A stretch of 10,380 nt of DNA from Solirubrobacteraceae bacterium (GTDB lineage Bacteria > Actinomycetota > Thermoleophilia > Solirubrobacterales > Solirubrobacteraceae), in contig JADGIB010000115.1 of the NCBI GenBank assembly GCA_019683665.1, positions 1-10,380 on the forward strand, in the 5' to 3' direction. Below, piece after piece: positions 1 to 4,817 of the stretch. The notes beneath the pieces are model-generated. The model was not told the origin of the DNA, searched no databases, and was given only the letters and a program-made list of their open reading frames with translations. The translations under genes were made by a program, and so were the position numbers. How positions within the stretch are numbered: position 1 is the stretch's first letter; each line of letters opens with the position of its first letter.

Positions 1-1
1 C

Positions 2-280
2 GACGGCGAGCGGCCCACCGACCACGTCGCCCGCCGCCTCGACGTCCGCGCGGTCGCCGCGCTCGGCGTCGGCGCCGACCGCTGCGTCGTTGCCTCGCGC
101 GACGCCGGGTTCGCCCGCCAGCTGCGCGAGCTGCTGCGCGACGGCGGCGTCCGCGCGACCGAGACAGACGACGTCGCCGGCACCGAGCTCGACTCGCTGG
201 CGGCCACCGTCGCGTCGCTGGCCGCCGCCCGCCGGGCCGAGAGCGACCAGGTCGCCCGCGCCGGCGGGGGCGCGGCGTAG
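2..280 (+). CDS. 3' end of an unrecognised protein (N-terminus outside window)
   Basis: An open frame runs from the window edge to a TAG at 278-280 and gives the last 92 residues of a protein. Third codon positions are almost all G or C, as in the other genes here, which supports real coding. The segment reads as an alpha/beta fold: GVGADRCVVASRD looks like a beta strand and turn, followed by an amphipathic helix (FARQLRELLRDGG) and an alanine-rich C-terminal helix. I recognise no catalytic motif and cannot name the family. The stop lies only 15 bases before the sigma-factor start, and the sigma -10-like box begins 3 bases after it, so the next gene probably has its own promoter. Function unknown. 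Confidence 0.7.
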   Translation, partial: DGERPTDHVARRLDVRAVAALGVGADRCVVASRDAGFARQLRELLRDGGVRATETDDVAGTELDSLAATVASLAAARRAESDQVARAGGGAA

Positions 281-283
281 AGG

Positions 284-289
284 TAGGCT
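284..289 (+). promoter_or_regulatory. Putative -10 box TAGGCT for the sigma-factor gene
   Basis: TAGGCT fits the actinobacterial TANNNT -10 pattern and ends 6 bases before the GTG at 296. Transcription would then start at or next to the start codon, giving a leaderless mRNA. No -35 hexamer is recognisable. A GAGGTAGG stretch (280-287) overlaps the box and could instead be a Shine-Dalgarno sequence if transcription starts further upstream. Confidence 0.45.
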
Positions 290-295
290 CGGTGC

Positions 296-847
296 GTGGA
301 CGAACCCGACAGCGCCGACAAGGCGAAGCTCGACGCGCAGTTCGCCGAGCTGTACCGCACGCACCTGCGCGACGTCTACTCGTACGCGTACTACCGGGTC
401 GGGGACCATCACGACGCCGAGGACCTCACGGAGCAGACGTTCCTGCAGGCCTACCGGCACTTCGCCCGCGCGCTGGAGGAGTCCGGCGGGCGGCCGCTGC
501 GGCCGTGGCTCATCCGCATCGCCCACAACCTCGCCGCCAACCACTACCGCGACCGCTCGCGACGCCCGCAGACGCACATCGACGAGTCGACCGTGCTCCC
601 GGCGACGCACACGACCGAGGATCTCGTCGAGGGCCGCGACGAGCTGAAGCGGATCCTCGCCGGGGTGCAGCAGCTGCCCGACGACCGCCGCGAAGCCCTG
701 ATCATGCGCTTCGCGCTCGGCATGGACAACCGCGAGATCGCGCGGGCCATGGGGCGCTCCGACGGCGCCACGAAGGTCCTCCTGCACCGGGCGATCAAGC
801 AGCTCGAGGGAATCGTGGGATCGAGCGCGAAAGGAGGCGATAGATGA
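296..847 (+). CDS. ECF-type RNA polymerase sigma factor (sigma-70 family)
   Basis: This 183-aa protein has the two-domain layout and size of an extracytoplasmic-function sigma factor, which directs RNA polymerase to a small regulon. Region 2 covers about residues 16-90, with the 2.2 helix DAEDLTEQTFLQAYR (40-54) and the promoter-melting/-10 recognition helix WLIRIAHNLAANHYRDR (71-87). A linker leads to region 4 at about 121-171, with LPDDRREALIMRF and a helix-turn-helix (about 143-168) for -35 recognition. There is no region 1.1 or 3. The GTG at 296 is chosen because it starts just before the conserved domain and lies 6 bases after a -10-like box. A GTG at 292 is in another frame. The stop overlaps the next start (ATGA, 844-847), so the two products are probably made together. 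The target promoters and ECF subgroup cannot be read from the sequence. Confidence 0.93.
   Translation: MDEPDSADKAKLDAQFAELYRTHLRDVYSYAYYRVGDHHDAEDLTEQTFLQAYRHFARALEESGGRPLRPWLIRIAHNLAANHYRDRSRRPQTHIDESTVLPATHTTEDLVEGRDELKRILAGVQQLPDDRREALIMRFALGMDNREIARAMGRSDGATKVLLHRAIKQLEGIVGSSAKGGDR
830..837 (+). promoter_or_regulatory. Strong Shine-Dalgarno sequence AAAGGAGG inside the sigma gene
   Basis: AAAGGAGG is close to a full anti-16S match and ends 6 bases before the ATG at 844. It fixes the start of the downstream membrane protein and shows that this gene can recruit ribosomes itself, despite overlapping the sigma gene by 4 nt. Confidence 0.8.
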
Positions 848-1191
848 GCGATGCCGCCAGCCCCGAGTTCGAGGCGCTGCTGCGCCGCGCGCTGACGCCC
901 GTCGAGCCTCCCGCCGAGCTGGGCGCGCGCCTGGAGGAGACGCTGACCTCGATCAGCCTCGCCGCCGCCGAGGAACTCGAGTCCTGGGAGCTGTCGGCGA
1001 TGCGCGACCCGCGCAACTGGGCCCGGCCCGCCGCCGCGATCGTCGCCGGGACCGCCGCCGGCGTCGCGCTCGTCGTCCTGCGCACGAAGCGCCGCTCCAA
1101 GCAGCGCCGCCGCGTCTCGAAGAACGTCGTCGACCTCGCCGAGCGCACGCTGCACGACGCGCTCAACGAGGCGCGCCGCCTCTGGCCCTGA
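844..1191 (+). CDS. Small single-span membrane protein, possible sigma-factor regulator
   Basis: This 115-aa protein is unrecognised by family. Residues 5-57 are acidic and helical, with a run of Glu and Leu and the segment ELESWELSAMRDPRNW. One hydrophobic segment follows at about 62-79 (PAAAIVAGTAAGVALVVL), then a very basic stretch (80-93, RTKRRSKQRRRVSK) and a C-terminal amphipathic helix. The 4-nt overlap with the ECF sigma gene is the usual arrangement for an anti-sigma factor. However, the zinc-binding HxxxCxxC motif of many anti-sigma factors is absent; there is no Cys at all. The positive-inside rule places the basic C-terminal side in the cytoplasm, whereas a usual anti-sigma factor binds sigma with its N-terminus. 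The anti-sigma role is inference from position. It could also be a sigma-dependent or unrelated membrane protein. Confidence 0.85.
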   Translation: MSDAASPEFEALLRRALTPVEPPAELGARLEETLTSISLAAAEELESWELSAMRDPRNWARPAAAIVAGTAAGVALVVLRTKRRSKQRRRVSKNVVDLAERTLHDALNEARRLWP

Positions 1192-1213
1192 GCGGCCTCC
1201 CGGCGCCCCGGGG

Positions 1214-1244
1214 CCCGGCGCGCCGCCGCGCCATCCCGGCGCGC
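1214..1244 (+). repeat. Direct repeat CCCGGCGCGC upstream of the SDR gene
   Basis: CCCGGCGCGC occurs at 1214-1223 and again at 1235-1244, 21 bp apart, or about two helical turns. The second copy ends 3 bases before the putative -10 box at 1248. It could be a paired operator. The bases are all G or C in a very GC-rich region, so chance is a serious alternative. A 6-bp hairpin (GGCGCG/CGCGCC, 1217-1232) lies in the same stretch and could weakly terminate the sigma operon. Confidence 0.3.
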
Positions 1245-1247
1245 GCG

Positions 1248-1253
1248 TAGGGT
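1248..1253 (+). promoter_or_regulatory. Putative -10 box TAGGGT for the SDR gene
   Basis: TAGGGT fits TANNNT and is followed by 7 bases (GCGCGCC) and then the ATG at 1261, so the expected transcription start falls on or beside the start codon. No Shine-Dalgarno sequence is distinct from this box and no -35 element is recognisable. Confidence 0.5.
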
Positions 1254-1260
1254 GCGCGCC

Positions 1261-2025
1261 ATGGCCGAACGACTCGATGGAACCGTCGCCCTCGTCACCG
1301 GCGCGTCCAGCGGCATCGGCGAGGCCGCCGCGCGCGCCCTCGCCGCCCACGGCGCCGCCGTCGCGCTCGTCGCCCGCCGCGCCGACCGCCTGCACCGCCT
1401 CGCCGGGGAGATCGAGGCGACCGGCGTGCGCGCGGTGCCGGTCGAGGCCGACGTCACCGACCAGGAGCAGGCGGTCGGGGCGGTCGAGGAGGCCGTCCGC
1501 GAGCTCGGGCGCCTCGACATCGTGATCAACAACGCCGGCGTCATGCTCCTCGGCCCGGTCGTCGACGCGCCCACCCAGGAGTGGGACCGGATGATCGCCG
1601 TCAACCTCAACGGGCTCCTCTACGTCGCCCACGCCGCGCTCCCGCACCTCCTGCGGGCGGCCGAGCAGGAGCCGCGGCGGGTCGCCGACCTCGTGAACAT
1701 CAGCTCGACCGCGGGGCGCGTCCCGCGCGCCGGCGCCGCCGTCTACAACCTCACCAAGCACGGCGTGAACGCGTTCAGCGAGGCGCTGCGCCAGGAGATC
1801 ACGACGCGCCACGTCCGCGTCTCGATCGTCGAGCCGGGCGGGACGAACACCGAGCTGCAGAGCCACCTGCGCCCGGAGATCCTCGAGCAGTCGCGCAAGC
1901 GCTTCGAGGGGGTCGAGCGCCTCGAGGCCGAGGACGTCGCCGACGCGATCGCCTACATCGTCACCCGCCCGCGGCGCGTCGCGGTCAACGAGCTGCTCGT
2001 GCGGCCGACGGAGCAGGCGCTCTGA
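1261..2025 (+). CDS. SDR-family NAD(P)-dependent oxidoreductase (YdfG-like)
   Basis: This 254-aa classical short-chain dehydrogenase/reductase is full length. The Rossmann nucleotide loop TGASSGIG is at 13-20. NNAG is at 90-93, and the catalytic set is N115, S149, Y162 and K166 (YNLTK). Arg39-Arg40 at the end of strand 2 suggest NADP(H) preference. PGG at 192-194 and the C-terminal NELLVRPTEQ resemble the YdfG type, which oxidises small 3-hydroxy acids or alcohols; the substrate here cannot be told. An in-frame GTG at 1252 would add three residues, but it lies inside the -10-like box, so ATG 1261 is preferred. The gene seems to stand alone: it is about 70 bp from the sigma operon and 47 bp from the rhomboid gene, each with its own -10-like box. 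The protein is soluble and cytoplasmic. Confidence 0.93.
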   Translation: MAERLDGTVALVTGASSGIGEAAARALAAHGAAVALVARRADRLHRLAGEIEATGVRAVPVEADVTDQEQAVGAVEEAVRELGRLDIVINNAGVMLLGPVVDAPTQEWDRMIAVNLNGLLYVAHAALPHLLRAAEQEPRRVADLVNISSTAGRVPRAGAAVYNLTKHGVNAFSEALRQEITTRHVRVSIVEPGGTNTELQSHLRPEILEQSRKRFEGVERLEAEDVADAIAYIVTRPRRVAVNELLVRPTEQAL

Positions 2026-2055
2026 CCCGGTGAGCGGCGCGCGAGGCGGCGCCGC

Positions 2056-2061
2056 TATCGT
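2056..2061 (+). promoter_or_regulatory. Putative -10 box TATCGT for the rhomboid gene
   Basis: TATCGT fits TANNNT and ends 11 bases before the ATG at 2073, which predicts a leader of about 4 nt or less. The intervening bases hold no Shine-Dalgarno sequence. The purine-rich GAGGCGG at 2042-2048 is too far upstream to serve as one. Confidence 0.42.
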
Positions 2062-2072
2062 CCGCACGCCGA

Positions 2073-2948
2073 ATGGCCACCTGCTACCGCCACCCGGACC
2101 GCGAGACGGGCGTCTCCTGCTCGTCGTGCGGCCGGCCGATCTGCCCCGACTGCATGACGCCGACCCCGGTCGGCATGCGCTGCCCCGAGTGCTCGCGCCA
2201 GACGACGAAGGTGCGCACGGCGTCCGCGGTCCGCGCGATGGCGGGCAACGCCGCCCCGGTCACGAAGGCGCTGCTCGTCGTCAACGTCCTCATGTACCTG
2301 GCCGAGATCATGGCCGGCGACGGCGGGCTGAACGGCTTCGGCGCCGGCAACGAGGTCGTCAAGAACCTCGCGCTGCTCGGCCAGGGCCTGTTCGTCGGCG
2401 ACACGGCGCTGTCGGGCGTCGCCGAGGGGCAGTACTGGCGGCTGATCACCGGCGGCTTCCTGCACGCCTCGATCATCCACATCGCGTTCAACATGTACCT
2501 GCTGTGGATCCTCGGCCAGATGCTCGAGCCGGCGATCGGCTCGGTGCGCTTCGCCGCGATCTACCTGACGTCACTGCTGGCCGGGTCGGCGGGCGCGCTG
2601 CTGCTGGAGCCGAACGCGATCACGGTCGGGGCGTCGGGCGCGGTCTTCGGGCTCATGGGCGCCGCGTTCGTCGAGCTGCGCGCCCGGGGCATCGACCCGT
2701 TCCAGGCCGGGATCGGCTGGCTGATCGTCCTCAACCTCGTCCTCGGCCTGTTCCTGAACAACATCTCGATCGGCGGCCACGTCGGCGGGCTCGTCGGCGG
2801 CGCGCTCGCGGGCCTCGTGCTCCAGGCCGCCGACCGCCGGCGCCGGCCGCAGGCCGGGCTGGCCGGCGTCGCGGGGCTCGCGGTCGTGTCGGTCGCGCTC
2901 GGGATCGCGTTCGCGTCCCAGAGCGGGCTCGGCAGCCCGCACTTCTGA
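2073..2948 (+). CDS. Rhomboid intramembrane serine protease with N-terminal B-box zinc finger
   Basis: This 291-aa protein joins a cytoplasmic zinc finger to a rhomboid protease. Residues 4-40 carry eight ordered metal ligands, C4-H7, C16-C19, C24-C27 and C37-C40, as in B-box zinc fingers. A linker leads to about six or seven membrane segments from about 63 to 285. The rhomboid core is complete: H131xxxxH136xxxN140 in the second core helix (oxyanion/stabilising residues), catalytic S188 in GASGAVFG, and catalytic H236 in GGHVGG. Rhomboids cleave substrate proteins within the membrane, and the native substrate cannot be inferred here. The B-box/rhomboid fusion is known from actinobacterial annotations. 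The finger may recruit substrates or partners, but that is inference. Start: the ATG directly precedes the first zinc ligand. The stop lies 1 bp from the stop of the converging MOSC gene. Confidence 0.94.
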   Translation: MATCYRHPDRETGVSCSSCGRPICPDCMTPTPVGMRCPECSRQTTKVRTASAVRAMAGNAAPVTKALLVVNVLMYLAEIMAGDGGLNGFGAGNEVVKNLALLGQGLFVGDTALSGVAEGQYWRLITGGFLHASIIHIAFNMYLLWILGQMLEPAIGSVRFAAIYLTSLLAGSAGALLLEPNAITVGASGAVFGLMGAAFVELRARGIDPFQAGIGWLIVLNLVLGLFLNNISIGGHVGGLVGGALAGLVLQAADRRRRPQAGLAGVAGLAVVSVALGIAFASQSGLGSPHF

Positions 2949-2949
2949 G

Positions 2950-3675
2950 TCAGCCGACGACCCGCAGCGGCGCGCCGACCCGGACCGTGCCGGGGCGGAC
3001 GACCGAGCCGTAGACGGCCGCGCACGACTCGCGGTGCTCGACGACGGCGCGCAGGACGGCCGGGTCGCGCTCGCCGGTGTCGGGGTCGACGGTGACGACC
3101 ATGCAGCGCCGGTCGCGCAGGTCGACGCGCACGAGCGGGGCGTCGTCGCCGTCGCCGAGCGCGAGCGTCCGCCCGACCCAGGCCTCCTCGGGGAACGGGC
3201 CGCCGCCGGGGGCGTCGACGACGACGGTCGGGCGGAAGCGGCGCGGCTCGAGCGCCCGGCCGGCCAGCTCGCCGATCGCGGCGACCGCCTGGACGCTGAG
3301 CACCGACACCGGGAACGCGTCGAACAGGCCGCGGCGGTCGCGCAGCAGCCACACCGGGCGCCCGTGCGCGGCGGCCAGCTCGTCGGCGAGGGCCGGGTCG
3401 GTGACCGCCAGCTCGCGCCCGTCCGGGGTGCGCACGAGCGGCGGCGCGCCCTCCGGGTCGTCGCCCGGGCAGCGCGGCCGGTAGCGGGTGAGGTCCCGCA
3501 CCTGGCGGATCGTCAGCCACGGGAAGCCGCCGGGGTCCTCGCTGCGCACGAAGGCGTAGCGGCGGTCGCCGCGGATCCCGAACCAGTCGAGCGTCGCCGC
3601 CTCGACCGGCTCGGCCGCCATCGCCTTCACCGGGTAGCGGTACAGGGCCGCGATCCGGCCCGCCGCGCCGCTCAT
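2950..3675 (-). CDS. MOSC domain-containing protein (YcbX-like)
   Basis: This 241-aa protein opens with IAALYRYPVKAM, typical of the MOSC N-terminal beta-barrel domain, and continues to a MOSC core with EPRRFRPTVVVDAP and the conserved Cys in DRRCMVVTVDPDTGERD (C191). It ends with the usual VRPGTVRVGAPLRV strand. MOSC proteins are related to the C-terminal domain of molybdenum-cofactor sulfurases and carry sulfur or bind Moco through that Cys. YcbX-type members function in reducing N-hydroxylated compounds. No ferredoxin domain is fused here. Its ATG overlaps the stop of the upstream cobalamin-binding-like gene (ATGA, 3672-3675). A Shine-Dalgarno GAGGTGG lies within 3684-3691 on this strand, 8 bases before the start. 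A much longer open frame extends upstream, but it is antisense-like sequence inside the preceding gene. Confidence 0.9.
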   Translation of the reverse strand: MSGAAGRIAALYRYPVKAMAAEPVEAATLDWFGIRGDRRYAFVRSEDPGGFPWLTIRQVRDLTRYRPRCPGDDPEGAPPLVRTPDGRELAVTDPALADELAAAHGRPVWLLRDRRGLFDAFPVSVLSVQAVAAIGELAGRALEPRRFRPTVVVDAPGGGPFPEEAWVGRTLALGDGDDAPLVRVDLRDRRCMVVTVDPDTGERDPAVLRAVVEHRESCAAVYGSVVRPGTVRVGAPLRVVG

Positions 3676-4574
3676 CGCGGCGTGGCCACCTCGACGTCGA
3701 GCGGCGCACTCGGCGCCTCCGGGATGCGGTCGGGGTGGAGGATGTGGGCCATCAGCTCGAGCGCCTCGACGAGCCGCGGGCCCGGGCGCGAGAACGTGCC
3801 GGCGGCGTCGATCGCGACGACGCGCCGCGCGCCGAGCGACCCGAGCTCGCCGGCGTAGCGCTCGGCCTCCTCGAGGGCCCGCCCGGCGCCGTAGCCGCAC
3901 GGCATGCAGACGACGACCTCGGGCTGGGCGGCGCGCACCTGCTCCCAGGTGACCTGCTCGGAGCGCTCGCCGGGCAGCCCGACGACGTCGATCCCGCCGG
4001 CCATCTCGATGAGCTGCGGGGTCCAGTGGCCGGCCGCGAACGGCGGGTCCAGCCACTCGAGCGCGGCGACCGGCACCGGCTCGGCGCCCTCGACCGCGCG
4101 CCTGACCGCCTCGACGCGCCTGGCGATCGAGGCGATGAGCAGGAACGCCGCCTCCTTGGCGCCGGTGGCGTCCGACAGCGTCCGGATGTCGTTGACCGCC
4201 TCCCCGAACGTCGTCGGGTCCAGGGCGATGACCCGCGGCTCGGGGTCCATCTTCGCCGCGACGGCGCGGACGTCGTCGTAGGAGACCGCGCACACCGGGC
4301 AGAGGGCCTGGGTGACGATCAGGTCCGGCTCCAGCTCGCGCAGCAGCTCGACGTCGAGGTCATAGATGGCCTCGCCGCGCCCGGTGCGCTCGCGGACGGC
4401 CGCGTCGATCTCGGCGGCCGACAGGCCCGGGGGGAGGCGGTCGGACGTGACGCGCGGCCGGTCCAGCGCCTCCGTAGGATGGTCGCACTCGTGGGTGACC
4501 CCCACGACGGAGTCGCCCAGACCGAGCGCGAAGAGCAGTTCGGTCGCATGGGGGACGAGCGAGACGATCCGCAC
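3672..4574 (-). CDS. Cytoplasmic cobalamin-binding/BtuF-like helical-backbone metal receptor
   Basis: This 300-aa protein has the class III periplasmic-binding fold of BtuF/FepB-type receptors but begins directly at the first strand (MRIVSLVPHATELLFALGLG). It has neither signal peptide nor lipobox, so it should stay in the cytoplasm. Conserved family marks are GVTHECDHP (C30), TQALCPVCAVS (C92, C95), EWLDPPFAAGHWTPQLIEMAGG (about 173-194) and MPCGYGAG (C226). The clustered Cys and His residues suggest ligand or metal binding. Such proteins are usually annotated as cobalamin-binding or ABC substrate-binding, but no permease or ATPase gene is nearby. GTG at 4574 is chosen because it meets the first strand of the fold and follows a -10-like box by 7 bases; upstream residues in the frame are antisense to the dehydratase gene. 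It is first in a two-gene unit with the MOSC gene. The true ligand is unknown. Confidence 0.87.
   Translation of the reverse strand: MRIVSLVPHATELLFALGLGDSVVGVTHECDHPTEALDRPRVTSDRLPPGLSAAEIDAAVRERTGRGEAIYDLDVELLRELEPDLIVTQALCPVCAVSYDDVRAVAAKMDPEPRVIALDPTTFGEAVNDIRTLSDATGAKEAAFLLIASIARRVEAVRRAVEGAEPVPVAALEWLDPPFAAGHWTPQLIEMAGGIDVVGLPGERSEQVTWEQVRAAQPEVVVCMPCGYGAGRALEEAERYAGELGSLGARRVVAIDAAGTFSRPGPRLVEALELMAHILHPDRIPEAPSAPLDVEVATPR
4475..4480 (+). promoter_or_regulatory. Possible -10 box TAGGAT for the dehydratase/nitrilase-like operon
   Basis: TAGGAT on the plus strand fits TANNNT and lies about 107 bases before the dehydratase ATG, inside the opposite-strand BtuF-like gene. Because the two divergent starts are 12 bp apart, the plus-strand promoter must lie within that gene, and this is the best match I see. 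It would give a leader of about 100 nt, antisense to the BtuF-like 5' end. Confidence 0.25.
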
Positions 4575-4581
4575 GGGGAGA

Positions 4582-4587
4582 AGGGTA
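4582..4587 (-). promoter_or_regulatory. Putative -10 box TACCCT for the BtuF-like/MOSC unit
   Basis: Read on the minus strand, TACCCT fits TANNNT and is followed by exactly 7 bases (TCTCCCC) and then the GTG at 4574-4572. This is the same spacing as for the SDR gene. No Shine-Dalgarno sequence precedes this GTG. The box shares its last plus-strand base with the A of the dehydratase ATG. Confidence 0.45.
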
Positions 4588-4817
4588 TGGCCTGGAGAGA
4601 GGACGGCGGCGCGCTGGTGCAGGACTACGAGTTCGCGGACTTCGCCGTCGCGATGGTGTTCGTGAACAAGGTGGCCAAGGTCGCGGAGGCGATGGGCCAC
4701 CACCCGGACATCCTCATCCACGGCTGGAACAAGGTGCGCCTGACGCTCACGACCCACTCCGAGGGCGGCGTCACCGACCTCGACCGCCGGCTGGCCGAGG
4801 CGATCGACCGGCTGTGA
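4587..4817 (+). CDS. Pterin-4a-carbinolamine dehydratase (4a-hydroxytetrahydrobiopterin dehydratase), short form
   Basis: This 76-aa protein matches the PCD/DCoH family, which dehydrates 4a-hydroxytetrahydrobiopterin formed by aromatic amino-acid hydroxylases. Visible marks are W3, FADFAVAMVFVNKVAKVAE (16-34), HHPDI (38-42), WNKVRLTLTTH (47-57) and GGVTDLDRRLAEAI. The catalytic histidines should be H38, H39 and H57. The gap between HHP and NKV is one residue longer than the common form (DILIHGW before N). The usual N-terminal helix of about 20 residues is missing; such short forms occur in actinobacteria as far as I recall. ATG 4587 has GGGGAG (4575-4580) 6 bases upstream. An earlier ATG at 4548 would add 13 residues unlike the family. 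The stop overlaps the next start (GTGA, 4814-4817). No aromatic hydroxylase is seen nearby, so the substrate is open. Confidence 0.88.
   Translation: MAWREDGGALVQDYEFADFAVAMVFVNKVAKVAEAMGHHPDILIHGWNKVRLTLTTHSEGGVTDLDRRLAEAIDRL

Noticed and set aside
292..843. Plus-strand frame starting at GTG 292 and ending just before 844
   Set aside because: Arg/Pro/Ala-rich product; the frame from 296 carries the sigma-factor domains over the same DNA.
1217..1232. GGCGCG/CGCGCC hairpin as a strong terminator for the sigma operon
   Set aside because: Only 6 bp and made wholly of G and C in a GC-saturated stretch; such stems arise by chance, so it is mentioned only as a weak possibility.
544..2067. Long minus-strand open frame across the sigma, membrane-protein and SDR genes
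   Set aside because: It crosses three well-supported plus-strand genes and reads as biased low-complexity sequence; GC-driven absence of stop codons explains it.
3676..4293. Upstream extension of the MOSC frame on the minus strand
   Set aside because: It is an alternative frame of the BtuF-like gene; MOSC homology begins at ATG 3675, which has a Shine-Dalgarno sequence and overlaps the upstream stop.
3735..4586. Upstream extension of the dehydratase frame
   Set aside because: It reads antisense through the BtuF-like gene with low-complexity content, and the family homology begins only at the ATG at 4587, which has its own Shine-Dalgarno sequence.
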